A DNA stretch of 64,000 bases from Cupriavidus necator (GTDB lineage Bacteria > Pseudomonadota > Gammaproteobacteria > Burkholderiales > Burkholderiaceae): positions 2,294,001 to 2,358,000 of the forward strand of contig CP074390.1 of the NCBI GenBank assembly GCA_022041995.1. Direction: 5' to 3'. The notes under the pieces were generated by a model that saw nothing but the letters and a program-made list of their open reading frames with translations, was not told the origin of the DNA and searched no databases. The translations under genes and the position numbers were made by a program. This document shows, one piece after another, positions 1 through 6,741 of the stretch (the stretch's first letter is position 1; each line of letters opens with the position of its first letter).

Positions 1-835
1 GGTTTCGTTCCGCCAGTTCGGCGGTGGCGGGGATGTGATCCGCGCCATGGCTTCGGGCCAGATCGCCATTGGCGAGGCCGGCACTTCGCCGATTGCGTCG
101 GCGCTGTCGCAAGGGCTGGATGTTGAACTGTTCTGGATCCTGGACGACATCAACGCGGCCGAGGCGATGGTGGCGCGCAATGGCAGCAAGATCGCCAGCG
201 TCGCCGACCTGAAGGGCAAGCGCGTCGGCGTGCCCTTCGTGTCGACCACGCACTACCACACGCTGGTCGCACTGGAGCGCGCCAAGATCAATCCGAAGGA
301 CGTCCGCATCGTCAACATGCGGCCGCCCGAGGTAGCCGCCGCCTGGGAGCGCGGCGATATCGACGCCACCTTTATCTGGGACCCGGTGCTGGCCAAGCTC
401 AAGCAGTCAGGTACCGTGCTGATGACCTCCGGCCAGATTGCCGCCGACACCGGCAAGGCCACCTTCGACGGCATGATCGCCAACAAGAAGTTTGCCCGTG
501 AAAACCCGGAGTTCATGGTCAAGCTGGTGCGCGTGCTGGCCGCAGCCGATGACAACTACCGCAAGAACAAGGCGTCATGGACCCCCGATTCGCCCATGGT
601 GAAGGCGGTGGCCAAGATGTCTGGCGCCAAGGCCGAGACGGTACCCGCGAGCATGGCGCTGTACGCCTTCCCCACGCTGCAGGAGCAGGTGTCGGAGCGC
701 TGGCTGGGCGGCGGCGCGGCGCGCGCGCTGCAGTCCGCGGCGCAGTTCCTCAAGGAGCAGGGCACCATCCAGACGGTCTTGCCGGACTATGGCCCGGGCG
801 TCAACGCGGAATGGGCAAAGCGGGCGTTGCGCTGA
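1..835 (+). CDS. tauA: Taurine/sulfonate ABC transporter substrate-binding protein, 5' truncated by window edge
   Basis: The reading frame is open from base 2, so the gene starts outside the window and 277 C-terminal residues are visible. It should be the periplasmic protein that binds taurine or a related sulfonate and delivers it to the TauBC membrane complex. The visible part opens with the FRQFGGG...VIRAMASGQIAIGEAG stretch typical of TauA/SsuA-type receptors. It continues with the ADLKGKRVGVPFVSTTHYH and RPPEVAAAWERGDIDA blocks of this fold. An ATPase gene and a permease gene follow in the same direction, 85 bp and about 870 bp downstream, completing the transporter. Substrate specificity within the sulfonate/nitrate/taurine family is inferred from the overall resemblance and is not proven. 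Confidence 0.88.
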   Translation, partial: VSFRQFGGGGDVIRAMASGQIAIGEAGTSPIASALSQGLDVELFWILDDINAAEAMVARNGSKIASVADLKGKRVGVPFVSTTHYHTLVALERAKINPKDVRIVNMRPPEVAAAWERGDIDATFIWDPVLAKLKQSGTVLMTSGQIAADTGKATFDGMIANKKFARENPEFMVKLVRVLAAADDNYRKNKASWTPDSPMVKAVAKMSGAKAETVPASMALYAFPTLQEQVSERWLGGGAARALQSAAQFLKEQGTIQTVLPDYGPGVNAEWAKRALR

Positions 836-920
836 CGCCGCGCCCATAGCGCTGAAGATGGCCGCCGCGCGCAAGCCAGTCCGGCGCGGCCGCCCCGAAG
901 GTCCTTTGCGGAAGCCCATC

Positions 921-1697
921 ATGTACAAGCTTGAAATCGATAATCTCAGTGTCAACTATGGCGTCGCGGGCGGCGCCAAAACGCTGGCCCTGTCGCAAGT
1001 CAACCTCACCATGGAGCGCGGCGATTTTGTCGTGGCGCTCGGTGCCTCGGGCTGCGGCAAGACCACCTTGCTGTCGTGCATCGCCGGCTTCATGGAACCG
1101 TCGGAAGGCGAGATCCGGCTGTCCGGCAAGGTGGTGCGCGGGCCGGGGGCCGAACGCGGCGTGGTGTTCCAGAAGCACGCCCTGATGCCGTGGCTCAGCG
1201 TGGCAGACAACGTCGCGCTGGGATTGCGCCTGCGTGGCGTGCCACGCGCCGAGCGGCTGCGGGTCGCGCAAGAGAAGCTGGCCGCGGTCGGGCTGGAAGA
1301 CGTCGCCAGCAAGCCGGTCTATCAGCTCTCGGGCGGCATGCAGCAGCGCGTCGGAATTGCCCGCGCGCTCGCCTGTGATCCGGCGGTGATGCTGATGGAC
1401 GAGCCGCTTGGCGCGCTCGACGCGCTGACGCGCGAATCGATCCAGGCGCTGATTCTCAAGCTCTGGGCCAAGGAACAGAAGATTGTTTTCTTTATCACGC
1501 ACAGCGTGGAAGAGGCGCTGTTCCTGGCCACGCGGCTGATTGTCATGACGCCGTCGCCTGGCCGCATCGCGCACACCTATGAATTGCCGTTCGCGCGGCG
1601 CTTCATCGAATGCGGGGACGCCCGTGCAGTCAAGGCCGACCCGGAGTTCATCCGCTATCGCGAAGAGATCATTGACCTGATCCATGCCACCGCCTGA
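921..1697 (+). CDS. tauB: Taurine ABC transporter ATP-binding protein
   Basis: This 258-aa protein is the cytoplasmic ATPase that powers sulfonate import. Walker A (GASGCGKTT) lies at residues 41-49, the ABC signature LSGGMQQRVGIARAL near residue 135, and Walker B (VMLMDEP) near residue 158, followed by the D-loop GALD and the switch histidine in FFITHSVEEAL. The frame is open further upstream, but the ATG at 921 gives the normal family length and N-terminus. The permease starts 10 bp after its stop, so the two are almost certainly co-translated. Specificity for taurine over other sulfonates rests on the neighbouring receptor. Confidence 0.9.
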   Translation: MYKLEIDNLSVNYGVAGGAKTLALSQVNLTMERGDFVVALGASGCGKTTLLSCIAGFMEPSEGEIRLSGKVVRGPGAERGVVFQKHALMPWLSVADNVALGLRLRGVPRAERLRVAQEKLAAVGLEDVASKPVYQLSGGMQQRVGIARALACDPAVMLMDEPLGALDALTRESIQALILKLWAKEQKIVFFITHSVEEALFLATRLIVMTPSPGRIAHTYELPFARRFIECGDARAVKADPEFIRYREEIIDLIHATA

Positions 1698-1707
1698 GGA
1701 ACACGAG

Positions 1708-2583
1708 ATGCCCGCTTCCGTCCAACGCATCGAACCCACGCCGCGCGCCGCAAAGGGCGCCGCGGCCGGGGCCAGCCAGCAAATGAAGACCGTCTCGGGC
1801 TACCGCCTGCCCGGCGAGGGGTCAAGTTCACGCATCTCCACCATCACCGTGGTCCTGCTGCTCGCGCTGTGGTGGCTGGCCAGCCACCTGCGCTGGCTGC
1901 CGCCGCTGTTCCTGCCCACGCCTGAGTCCATCGTCACCGCCTTTATCGATGCCTGGCAGGGCAACCTGCAAGGCGGCCAGCCGCTGACTGAGCATTTCGC
2001 GGCCAGCATGGTGCGCGTGTTCGGTGCCTTCGGGCTGGCAGTGGTCACGGCGGTGCCGATCGGCGTGATGATGGGAGTGTCGCGCATCGCGCGCGGCGTC
2101 TTCGATCCGCCGATCGAGTTCTACCGTCCCCTGCCGCCGCTGGCGTACCTGCCGCTGATCGTGATCTGGTTCGGCATCGATGAGACCTCGAAGGTGCTGC
2201 TGATCTTCCTGGCCTGCTTCGCGCCGCTGGCAATGTCGGCCCAGGCCGGCGTGCGCTCAGTTACCATCGAGCAGATCAACGCGGCATACTCGATGGGTGC
2301 CACGCCGTGGCAGGTGGTCCGCCATGTGGTGATACCCGCCGCACTGCCCGATATCCTGACCGGGATGCGCATCGCCATCGGCTTCGGGTGGACCACCCTG
2401 GTCGCCGCTGAAATGGTGGCCGCGACCGCCGGCCTTGGCCAGATGGTGCTCAATGCCTCCAATTTCCTGCGCACTGACGTGGTGATCATGGGCATCGTGC
2501 TGATCGGGCTGATCGCCTACGTGTTCGACCTGCTGATGCGCAAGCTGGCGAAGGTCCTGGTGCCCTGGAAGGGCCGGATGTAA
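1708..2583 (+). CDS. tauC: Taurine ABC transporter permease
   Basis: This 291-aa inner-membrane protein forms the translocation channel of the TauABC importer. It has a hydrophilic N-terminus of about 40 residues, then several hydrophobic spans. It carries the EAA loop (AAYSMGATPWQVVRHVVIPAALPDI) by which BPD-transport permeases contact the ATPase. An ATG also exists at 1684 inside tauB, but the GAGGAA ahead of 1708 makes the downstream start more likely. The operon seems to end here, because no other plus-strand gene follows. Confidence 0.88.
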   Translation: MPASVQRIEPTPRAAKGAAAGASQQMKTVSGYRLPGEGSSSRISTITVVLLLALWWLASHLRWLPPLFLPTPESIVTAFIDAWQGNLQGGQPLTEHFAASMVRVFGAFGLAVVTAVPIGVMMGVSRIARGVFDPPIEFYRPLPPLAYLPLIVIWFGIDETSKVLLIFLACFAPLAMSAQAGVRSVTIEQINAAYSMGATPWQVVRHVVIPAALPDILTGMRIAIGFGWTTLVAAEMVAATAGLGQMVLNASNFLRTDVVIMGIVLIGLIAYVFDLLMRKLAKVLVPWKGRM

Positions 2584-2713
2584 GGTCAGGGCGTAGCTCC
2601 CGGATCATCATCTTGGGGCACCCTCCCCAATGACCACGATGACCCGTTCAGACCTGGCCGGAGAAGGCAGTGGAAGATAGCGCGGGCGGTATCTTCCGCT
2701 GCGGACTCCAAGG

Positions 2714-2746
2714 TGCGTCGCCACCCGTTGAAGCGGGGGCGACGCA
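2714..2746. terminator. Inverted repeat between tauC and the peptide genes, possible bidirectional terminator
   Basis: TGCGTCGCC at 2714-2722 pairs with GGCGACGCA at 2738-2746, a perfect 9-bp stem with a 15-nt loop. It sits between converging transcription units, tauC from the left and the tandem peptide genes from the right. Neither side has a clear T-tract, so it is only a candidate terminator. Confidence 0.35.
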
Positions 2747-2757
2747 TCTCGATCCTG

Positions 2758-3021
2758 TTACAGCGCGGCCACCTGGATACCGTTGCCGAAGTTCTGCATG
2801 GTGGGCATTTTCAGGCTGAGGTGCGTGCTCGCGTCGATCGTGTTCACGGTCGGCCCGACCTGCAAGCCGATGGTCGGGCTGGCAAAGCCGCCGCCGCCGA
2901 CGACGTTCTGATAGTTGCCGCCGACAACAGAGTAGGCGCTGCCGCCGCGCACAGCGGACATGGTCTTGCCGTCCAGTTCCTGGTCGAACGGCAGATCCTT
3001 GATCATGAGGGTCGATTGCAT
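2758..3021 (-). CDS. Small protein with double-glycine leader-like motif, tandem copy 2
   Basis: This 87-aa protein begins MQSTLMIKDLPFDQELDGKT and reaches MSAVRGG at residues 21-27. The acidic/hydrophobic stretch followed by GG resembles the leaders of double-glycine bacteriocins and other exported peptides that C39-peptidase ABC exporters cleave. The following 60 residues (SAYSVVGGN..., ending NGIQVAAL) are Gly-, Ser- and Val-rich and contain no cysteine. It differs from the upstream copy at five positions: F12L, Y37A, M72I, I82T and A86T. The ribosome-binding site is AAGGAGA. I cannot name a family. Export and cleavage after GG are inferred, and no transporter or modification gene lies nearby. 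Confidence 0.75.
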   Translation of the reverse strand: MQSTLMIKDLPFDQELDGKTMSAVRGGSAYSVVGGNYQNVVGGGGFASPTIGLQVGPTVNTIDASTHLSLKMPTMQNFGNGIQVAAL

Positions 3022-3086
3022 GGTAAGTCTCCTTGGGGGTTCGGTTGAAGGGGAGTGCCGCCTTGGCGGGACTCCCGCATGCAGCG

Positions 3087-3350
3087 TTACAGCGTGGCCA
3101 CCTGGGTGCCGTTGCCGAAGTTCTGCATGGTGGGGATCTTCAGGCTGAGGTGCGTGCTCGCGTCGATCGTGTTCACGGTCGGCCCGACCTGCAAGCCGAT
3201 GGTCGGGCTGGCAAAGCCACCGCCGCCGACGACGTTCTGGGCGTTGCCGCCGACAACAGAGTAGGCGCTGCCGCCGCGCACGGCGGACATGGTCTTGCCG
3301 TCCAGTTCCTGGTCGAGCGGCAGATCCTTGATCATGAGGGTCGATTGCAT
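3087..3350 (-). CDS. Small protein with double-glycine leader-like motif, tandem copy 1
   Basis: This 87-aa near-twin of the downstream gene (82 of 87 residues identical) begins MQSTLMIKDLPLDQELDGKT. It has the same MSAVRGG motif at residues 21-27, where a leader would be cut. Its start is supported by AAGGAGA just upstream, identical to that of the other copy. It is promoter-proximal: a sigma-54-type promoter at 3408-3423 would start transcription near 3397, giving a leader of about 47 nt. The two genes are 65 bp apart and are probably co-transcribed. Function is unknown. A bacteriocin, signalling or surface peptide are all possible. Confidence 0.75.
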   Translation of the reverse strand: MQSTLMIKDLPLDQELDGKTMSAVRGGSAYSVVGGNAQNVVGGGGFASPTIGLQVGPTVNTIDASTHLSLKIPTMQNFGNGTQVATL

Positions 3351-3407
3351 GGTAAGTCTCCTTGGGGTTCGGTTGGGGGAGCACGTTGTTGCGCTCGAAG
3401 GGTATAG

Positions 3408-3423
3408 AGCATGGGGCGTGCCA
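3408..3423 (-). promoter_or_regulatory. Candidate sigma-54 (RpoN) promoter for the tandem peptide genes
   Basis: On the minus strand the sequence reads TGGCACGCCCCATGCT. The sigma-54 consensus is TGGCACG-N4-TTGCW, and the only mismatch is A for T at the first position of the -12 element. The GG (-24) and GC (-12) dinucleotides have exactly the required spacing. The predicted start site is near 3397, 47 nt ahead of the first ATG. I could not identify an upstream activator site. Confidence 0.6.
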
Positions 3424-3625
3424 GACCCGACAATAAAATCCATAACATATTGAAAAACAAAGGTTTTTCATGGACTGCTGGCACTTTCCGATCCCCGTCA
3501 GGCAGACCTTGTGTTGGGCGCGGGCAAACTCATTTCATGGCACTGTTGGCCAGACAAACACATATCAGGCGCCGGCCGCGACGCGATTCCGCCGGAGAGG
3601 CCAAAAGGCAAGGATGGCTAGCCTC

Positions 3626-4594
3626 TTATGCCGCCAGATGCTCATCCCGCGCCGCGGAAAGCGGAGGAAGAAGGGCCATGGCCTCTTCCAGCCTCTGGAC
3701 CAACGCGGAACTTGCCGGCTGCAACGGCAGGCGGGTTTCCGGGGAAATCACGCCGGATAGCGCCAGGGCAGCTTTCACCGGTGCCGGATTCGGCTCGGCG
3801 AACATGAGCGAGATCAACGGCGCGAGCTTTGCGAACAACGCGCGGGCCGCGCGCCAGCGGCCGGTCTGGGCCAGATGCAGCAGGCGCACGAACAGGTCCG
3901 GACGAATATGCGAGGACGCGGCGATCACGCCGGCGCCACCTGCAAGCAGGTGATCCAACAGGGCCGCATCTTCGCCGCACAGCACGGTGACATGCGGATC
4001 GTTGCCAAGGGCCCGGAGACTGCCGGCGTCACACTCCTTGACCGCCGAGATCCGCGGTTGCGCAAGCAGCGATCGGATGAGCGCTGGCGACATCGCACAG
4101 CCAGTTCGCTTCGGCACGTTGTACAGCATCAGGGGGCGCTCGGTTGCGCGCGCCAGCTCATTGAAATGCCACACGATGCCGTCATCGGAGGGCCGCAGGT
4201 AGTAGGGCGGCGGCACCAGGTAGCCGGCAAGATCAAAGGCGTCCAGTTCGGCAACTTGCGCGCACACGGCGCGTGTATCGACCGCTCCGACGCCAGCCAT
4301 CACCGGCAGCTCGCCATGGACGGCCTCTAGCACTGCCGCCGTGAAGGCTTGCCGCTCGTACGTGGAGAGCAGGCTTCCCTCGCCGGTCGTGCCCAATATG
4401 ATCAGGCCGTTCACGCCTGCCTCGAGGTAATGCTCAGCCAGCCTGGCGGCCCCGGGCAGGTCCGGCGAGCCGCCGCGCATCGGCGTGACCATGGGCACCC
4501 AGATGCCCCATGGCGACTGGCGGGAAATCGCTGCGATACCGGTGCAGGCATGCACGGCGGCACCGGAGAAGCTCTCTTCCTCAGTGCGCCACAT
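3626..4594 (-). CDS. Dihydrodipicolinate synthase (DapA) family lyase/aldolase
   Basis: This 322-aa TIM-barrel protein belongs to the class I pyruvate aldolase/DapA family. Visible landmarks are IWVPMVTPMRGGSPD near the N-terminus, LGTTGEGSLLS (the GTTGE substrate loop), LYNVPKRTG (catalytic-triad tyrosine) and ISAVKECDAG (Schiff-base lysine). The family includes dapA itself and catabolic enzymes such as N-acetylneuraminate lyase and keto-deoxy-sugar aldolases. Isolated copies like this are often catabolic, so I do not assign dapA. The N-terminal 25 residues extend beyond the usual family start. Its start overlaps the end of the upstream small gene by 14 bp, so the two are probably translationally coupled. 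Confidence 0.82.
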   Translation of the reverse strand: MWRTEEESFSGAAVHACTGIAAISRQSPWGIWVPMVTPMRGGSPDLPGAARLAEHYLEAGVNGLIILGTTGEGSLLSTYERQAFTAAVLEAVHGELPVMAGVGAVDTRAVCAQVAELDAFDLAGYLVPPPYYLRPSDDGIVWHFNELARATERPLMLYNVPKRTGCAMSPALIRSLLAQPRISAVKECDAGSLRALGNDPHVTVLCGEDAALLDHLLAGGAGVIAASSHIRPDLFVRLLHLAQTGRWRAARALFAKLAPLISLMFAEPNPAPVKAALALSGVISPETRLPLQPASSALVQRLEEAMALLPPLSAARDEHLAA

Positions 4595-4979
4595 AGTCGT
4601 CTCCCAGGGCTGTCGTGACGCCGAACTCCGCGGCCGGGAATGCCGTCATGATGGCATGCATGGCCGCGTCGCGGTCCGTGCGTGCGATCGCCACGTGCAG
4701 CGTGGTTTCGCCGTGCCGGTAGTCCACATTCACCACATAGACGCGGGCCAGGTCACCGAGCGCCCTGTGCATGGTCTGCCGCAGGGCGAACACCTCGATG
4801 GATGCCACCGCAAGACGCATGCGGATCCAGGCCGGTGCCGGCTGGGAAACCGCGCGCAGTGCGGGCATGGTGGCTTTGCTGCTGCGCAGGGCGGTACGTC
4901 GGGGAACGGTATCAACGGCCAGGCTTGACTGTCGCATGATGGGTTGGACCCGCGCGGTAGCGGGTCGCGTGTTGGACAT
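4581..4979 (-). CDS. Hypothetical protein coupled to the DapA-family gene
   Basis: This 132-aa protein has a basic, low-complexity N-terminal half (Arg-, Ser- and Ala-rich). Its C-terminal half (VYVVNVDYRHGETTLHVAIA...AAMHAIMTAFPAAEFGV) looks like an alternating beta-alpha domain. I do not recognise a family. It lies directly upstream of the DapA-like gene with overlapping ends, suggesting a shared transcript. The start at 4979 is the first ATG. A shorter protein starting downstream cannot be excluded. Confidence 0.5.
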   Translation of the reverse strand: MSNTRPATARVQPIMRQSSLAVDTVPRRTALRSSKATMPALRAVSQPAPAWIRMRLAVASIEVFALRQTMHRALGDLARVYVVNVDYRHGETTLHVAIARTDRDAAMHAIMTAFPAAEFGVTTALGDDYVAH

Positions 4980-5079
4980 GGCTTTATGCTAGCCAGCGCG
5001 GTCTAAAATTGATGCAAGGATATTGGGCTTTGGCGTTAAATCCGCGTCAAAATCGGCGACGCTGGCAAAGCGCTCGCGC

Positions 5080-5913
5080 TCAGAACGTCTTCGTCAGCGA
5101 AGCCCAGGCCGCAGCCTTGCCGAGGTAGCGGCCCCGGTTGGCACTGGTGTAGGCCGATTCCTTGGCGTTGGTGTCCACGTAGGCCACCGCCAGCGCAAAG
5201 CCCTTGCCCAGGTCCTTGGTCAGGCCGATCTTCCAGTCGGTGTACGAGGCATTGCTGTTGTGCTTGACGTCCTGGTAGCCGACGTGCGCGTTCAGGGTCA
5301 GGTCCCAGAAGTTCAGCGGCACGTTGGCGCTCAGGTCGATGTAGCCGCTATTCTTGCTGTCGGCCCAGCCAAACAGGTTGGTGACCGCGTGCGAGTACTT
5401 GAGCATGACCGGGCCCCAGCCGATGCCGGCGTACAGTTCCGTGGTGTAAGGGCGCGGGTTGTTGTAGCCGCCCGGGTAGTAGTACTGGAGCACGCCCAGG
5501 TCATAGTTGAATTCGGTGCCGGCGACCTTGAAGGTGTTCTTGAAGCCGCCGTAGAAATCCATCTCGACCGGGGCCGAGACCGCCGGGTTGGCATCCTCGA
5601 GCCAGCTGATGCTGGAGTTCCAGTTGCCCACGTAGAAGCCGCTTTCGTGGGCGTAGTCAAAGCCACCCTGGATAGCCGGGCGCAGGTTGGTCTGGCTGAT
5701 GCCGCGATAGCGGTAGTCCGAGACCAGCGACACATTGGCCGTGAACGTATGCGGCGATGCCGACCCGGCTGCGGCAGCGGCAGCGGCCGGAGCCACTGCA
5801 GGCGCCTCGGCGTCAGGCTGGGCTTGCGCCATGGCGGGCATGGCGGCGAAGATGAAGATGGAAGAGGCGGAACAAGCGAGCAGCGCGGCCGCGGTATGGC
5901 GCAGGTCAGTCAT
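5080..5913 (-). CDS. TorF-family putative outer-membrane porin
   Basis: This 277-aa exported protein has a signal peptide (residues 1 to about 30, ending in AMAQA) and an Ala/Pro-rich linker. It then has a beta-barrel-like region beginning FTANVSLVSDYRYRGISQT, the hallmark of the TorF/Gcw_chp porin family. It ends in an aromatic residue (LTKTF), as outer-membrane barrels do. Starts at 5916 or a GTG at 5964 are also in frame; 5913 gives the most normal signal peptide, although no strong ribosome-binding site is visible. It is followed by the kdp regulator genes on the same strand but is probably a separate unit. Confidence 0.82.
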   Translation of the reverse strand: MTDLRHTAAALLACSASSIFIFAAMPAMAQAQPDAEAPAVAPAAAAAAAGSASPHTFTANVSLVSDYRYRGISQTNLRPAIQGGFDYAHESGFYVGNWNSSISWLEDANPAVSAPVEMDFYGGFKNTFKVAGTEFNYDLGVLQYYYPGGYNNPRPYTTELYAGIGWGPVMLKYSHAVTNLFGWADSKNSGYIDLSANVPLNFWDLTLNAHVGYQDVKHNSNASYTDWKIGLTKDLGKGFALAVAYVDTNAKESAYTSANRGRYLGKAAAWASLTKTF

Positions 5914-6045
5914 TGTTGTGGTGACGAGAGTTGAAGGAATCCCCGTTGCAGGGAGCCTCGCCACGATATGGCCTGACGCGTAAAAACAGTATCAAAAGTC
6001 GCGGTGCCCGCGTACAAATCCAATAAATGTGCGTGGATTCCAGCG

Positions 6046-6741
6046 TTATCCGGCAAACCGGTAGCCCAACCCGATTTCCGTCAGCAAGTGAGCGGGCCGC
6101 GCCGGGTCCGCTTCGAGCTTGTGCCGCAGATGGCCCATATAGACGCGCAGGTACTGGCTGCTTTCGGCCTGGGAGGGCCCCCACACTTCCCGCAGCAATT
6201 CCCGGTGCGTCATCACCTTGCCGCGGTGGGCGATCAGGACTGCCAGGAGACGATACTCGATCGGCGTCAGATGCACGGCCTGTCCCGAGCGGGTGACGAC
6301 GCGGCTGGCCAGGTCAACCTGCACGTCGCCAAACACGATCTGGTGGGAGCCCTGGGCGTTGGCCCTGGCATGCCGGCGCAGCAGCACCCGCAGGCGTGCG
6401 ACCAGTTCGCCAACGCCGAAGGGCTTGGTCAGGTAGTCATCCGCGCCGGCATCCAGCGCACCGATCTTGTCGGCCTCGCCGCTACGTGCCGACAGGACCA
6501 GTACCGGCACGTCAGTCCACGTACGTATCTCGCTGATCAGTTGCACCCCGTCTCCGTCCGGCAAGCCCAGGTCGAGAATGACGAGGTCAGGTTGCCGGGT
6601 GCCTGCCTCGATCAGTCCGCGCTTGAGCGATTCGGCCTCGTGCACGGTGCAACCTTCGGACTCCAGGGTCGAGCGAACAAAGCGCCGGATATGCGGCTCA
6701 TCCTCAACCAGCAAGACTGTTGGGGAAAAATCAAATGGCAT
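6046..6741 (-). CDS. kdpE: KdpE response regulator
   Basis: This 231-aa OmpR-class regulator activates the kdp potassium-ATPase operon when phosphorylated by KdpD. The receiver domain carries VEDEP, the phospho-acceptor aspartate in VILDLGLPDGDG, and the lysine in DYLTKPFG. The C-terminal winged helix (LTPIEYRLLAVLIAHRGKVMTHRELL...YLRVYMGHLRHKLE) binds DNA. Its ATG overlaps the kdpD stop by one base (TGATG), so the pair is translationally coupled. A TTG at 6744 is in frame but unnecessary. Confidence 0.95.
   Translation of the reverse strand: MPFDFSPTVLLVEDEPHIRRFVRSTLESEGCTVHEAESLKRGLIEAGTRQPDLVILDLGLPDGDGVQLISEIRTWTDVPVLVLSARSGEADKIGALDAGADDYLTKPFGVGELVARLRVLLRRHARANAQGSHQIVFGDVQVDLASRVVTRSGQAVHLTPIEYRLLAVLIAHRGKVMTHRELLREVWGPSQAESSQYLRVYMGHLRHKLEADPARPAHLLTEIGLGYRFAG

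Larger units (their letters stand above)
2758..3366 (-). repeat. Tandem direct duplication, period 329 bp
   Basis: The two peptide genes and their ribosome-binding regions (the bases just above 3021 and just above 3350) are nearly identical. The same start-proximal block recurs 329 bp apart. The unit includes the full 87-codon gene and about 15 bp upstream. The near-identity points to a recent duplication or to gene conversion. Confidence 0.85.

Noticed and set aside
2758..3443. Longer minus-strand frames extending both peptide genes upstream
   Set aside because: The shared ATG with AAGGAGA in both copies fixes the starts; the extensions would contain the duplicated leader itself or the promoter.
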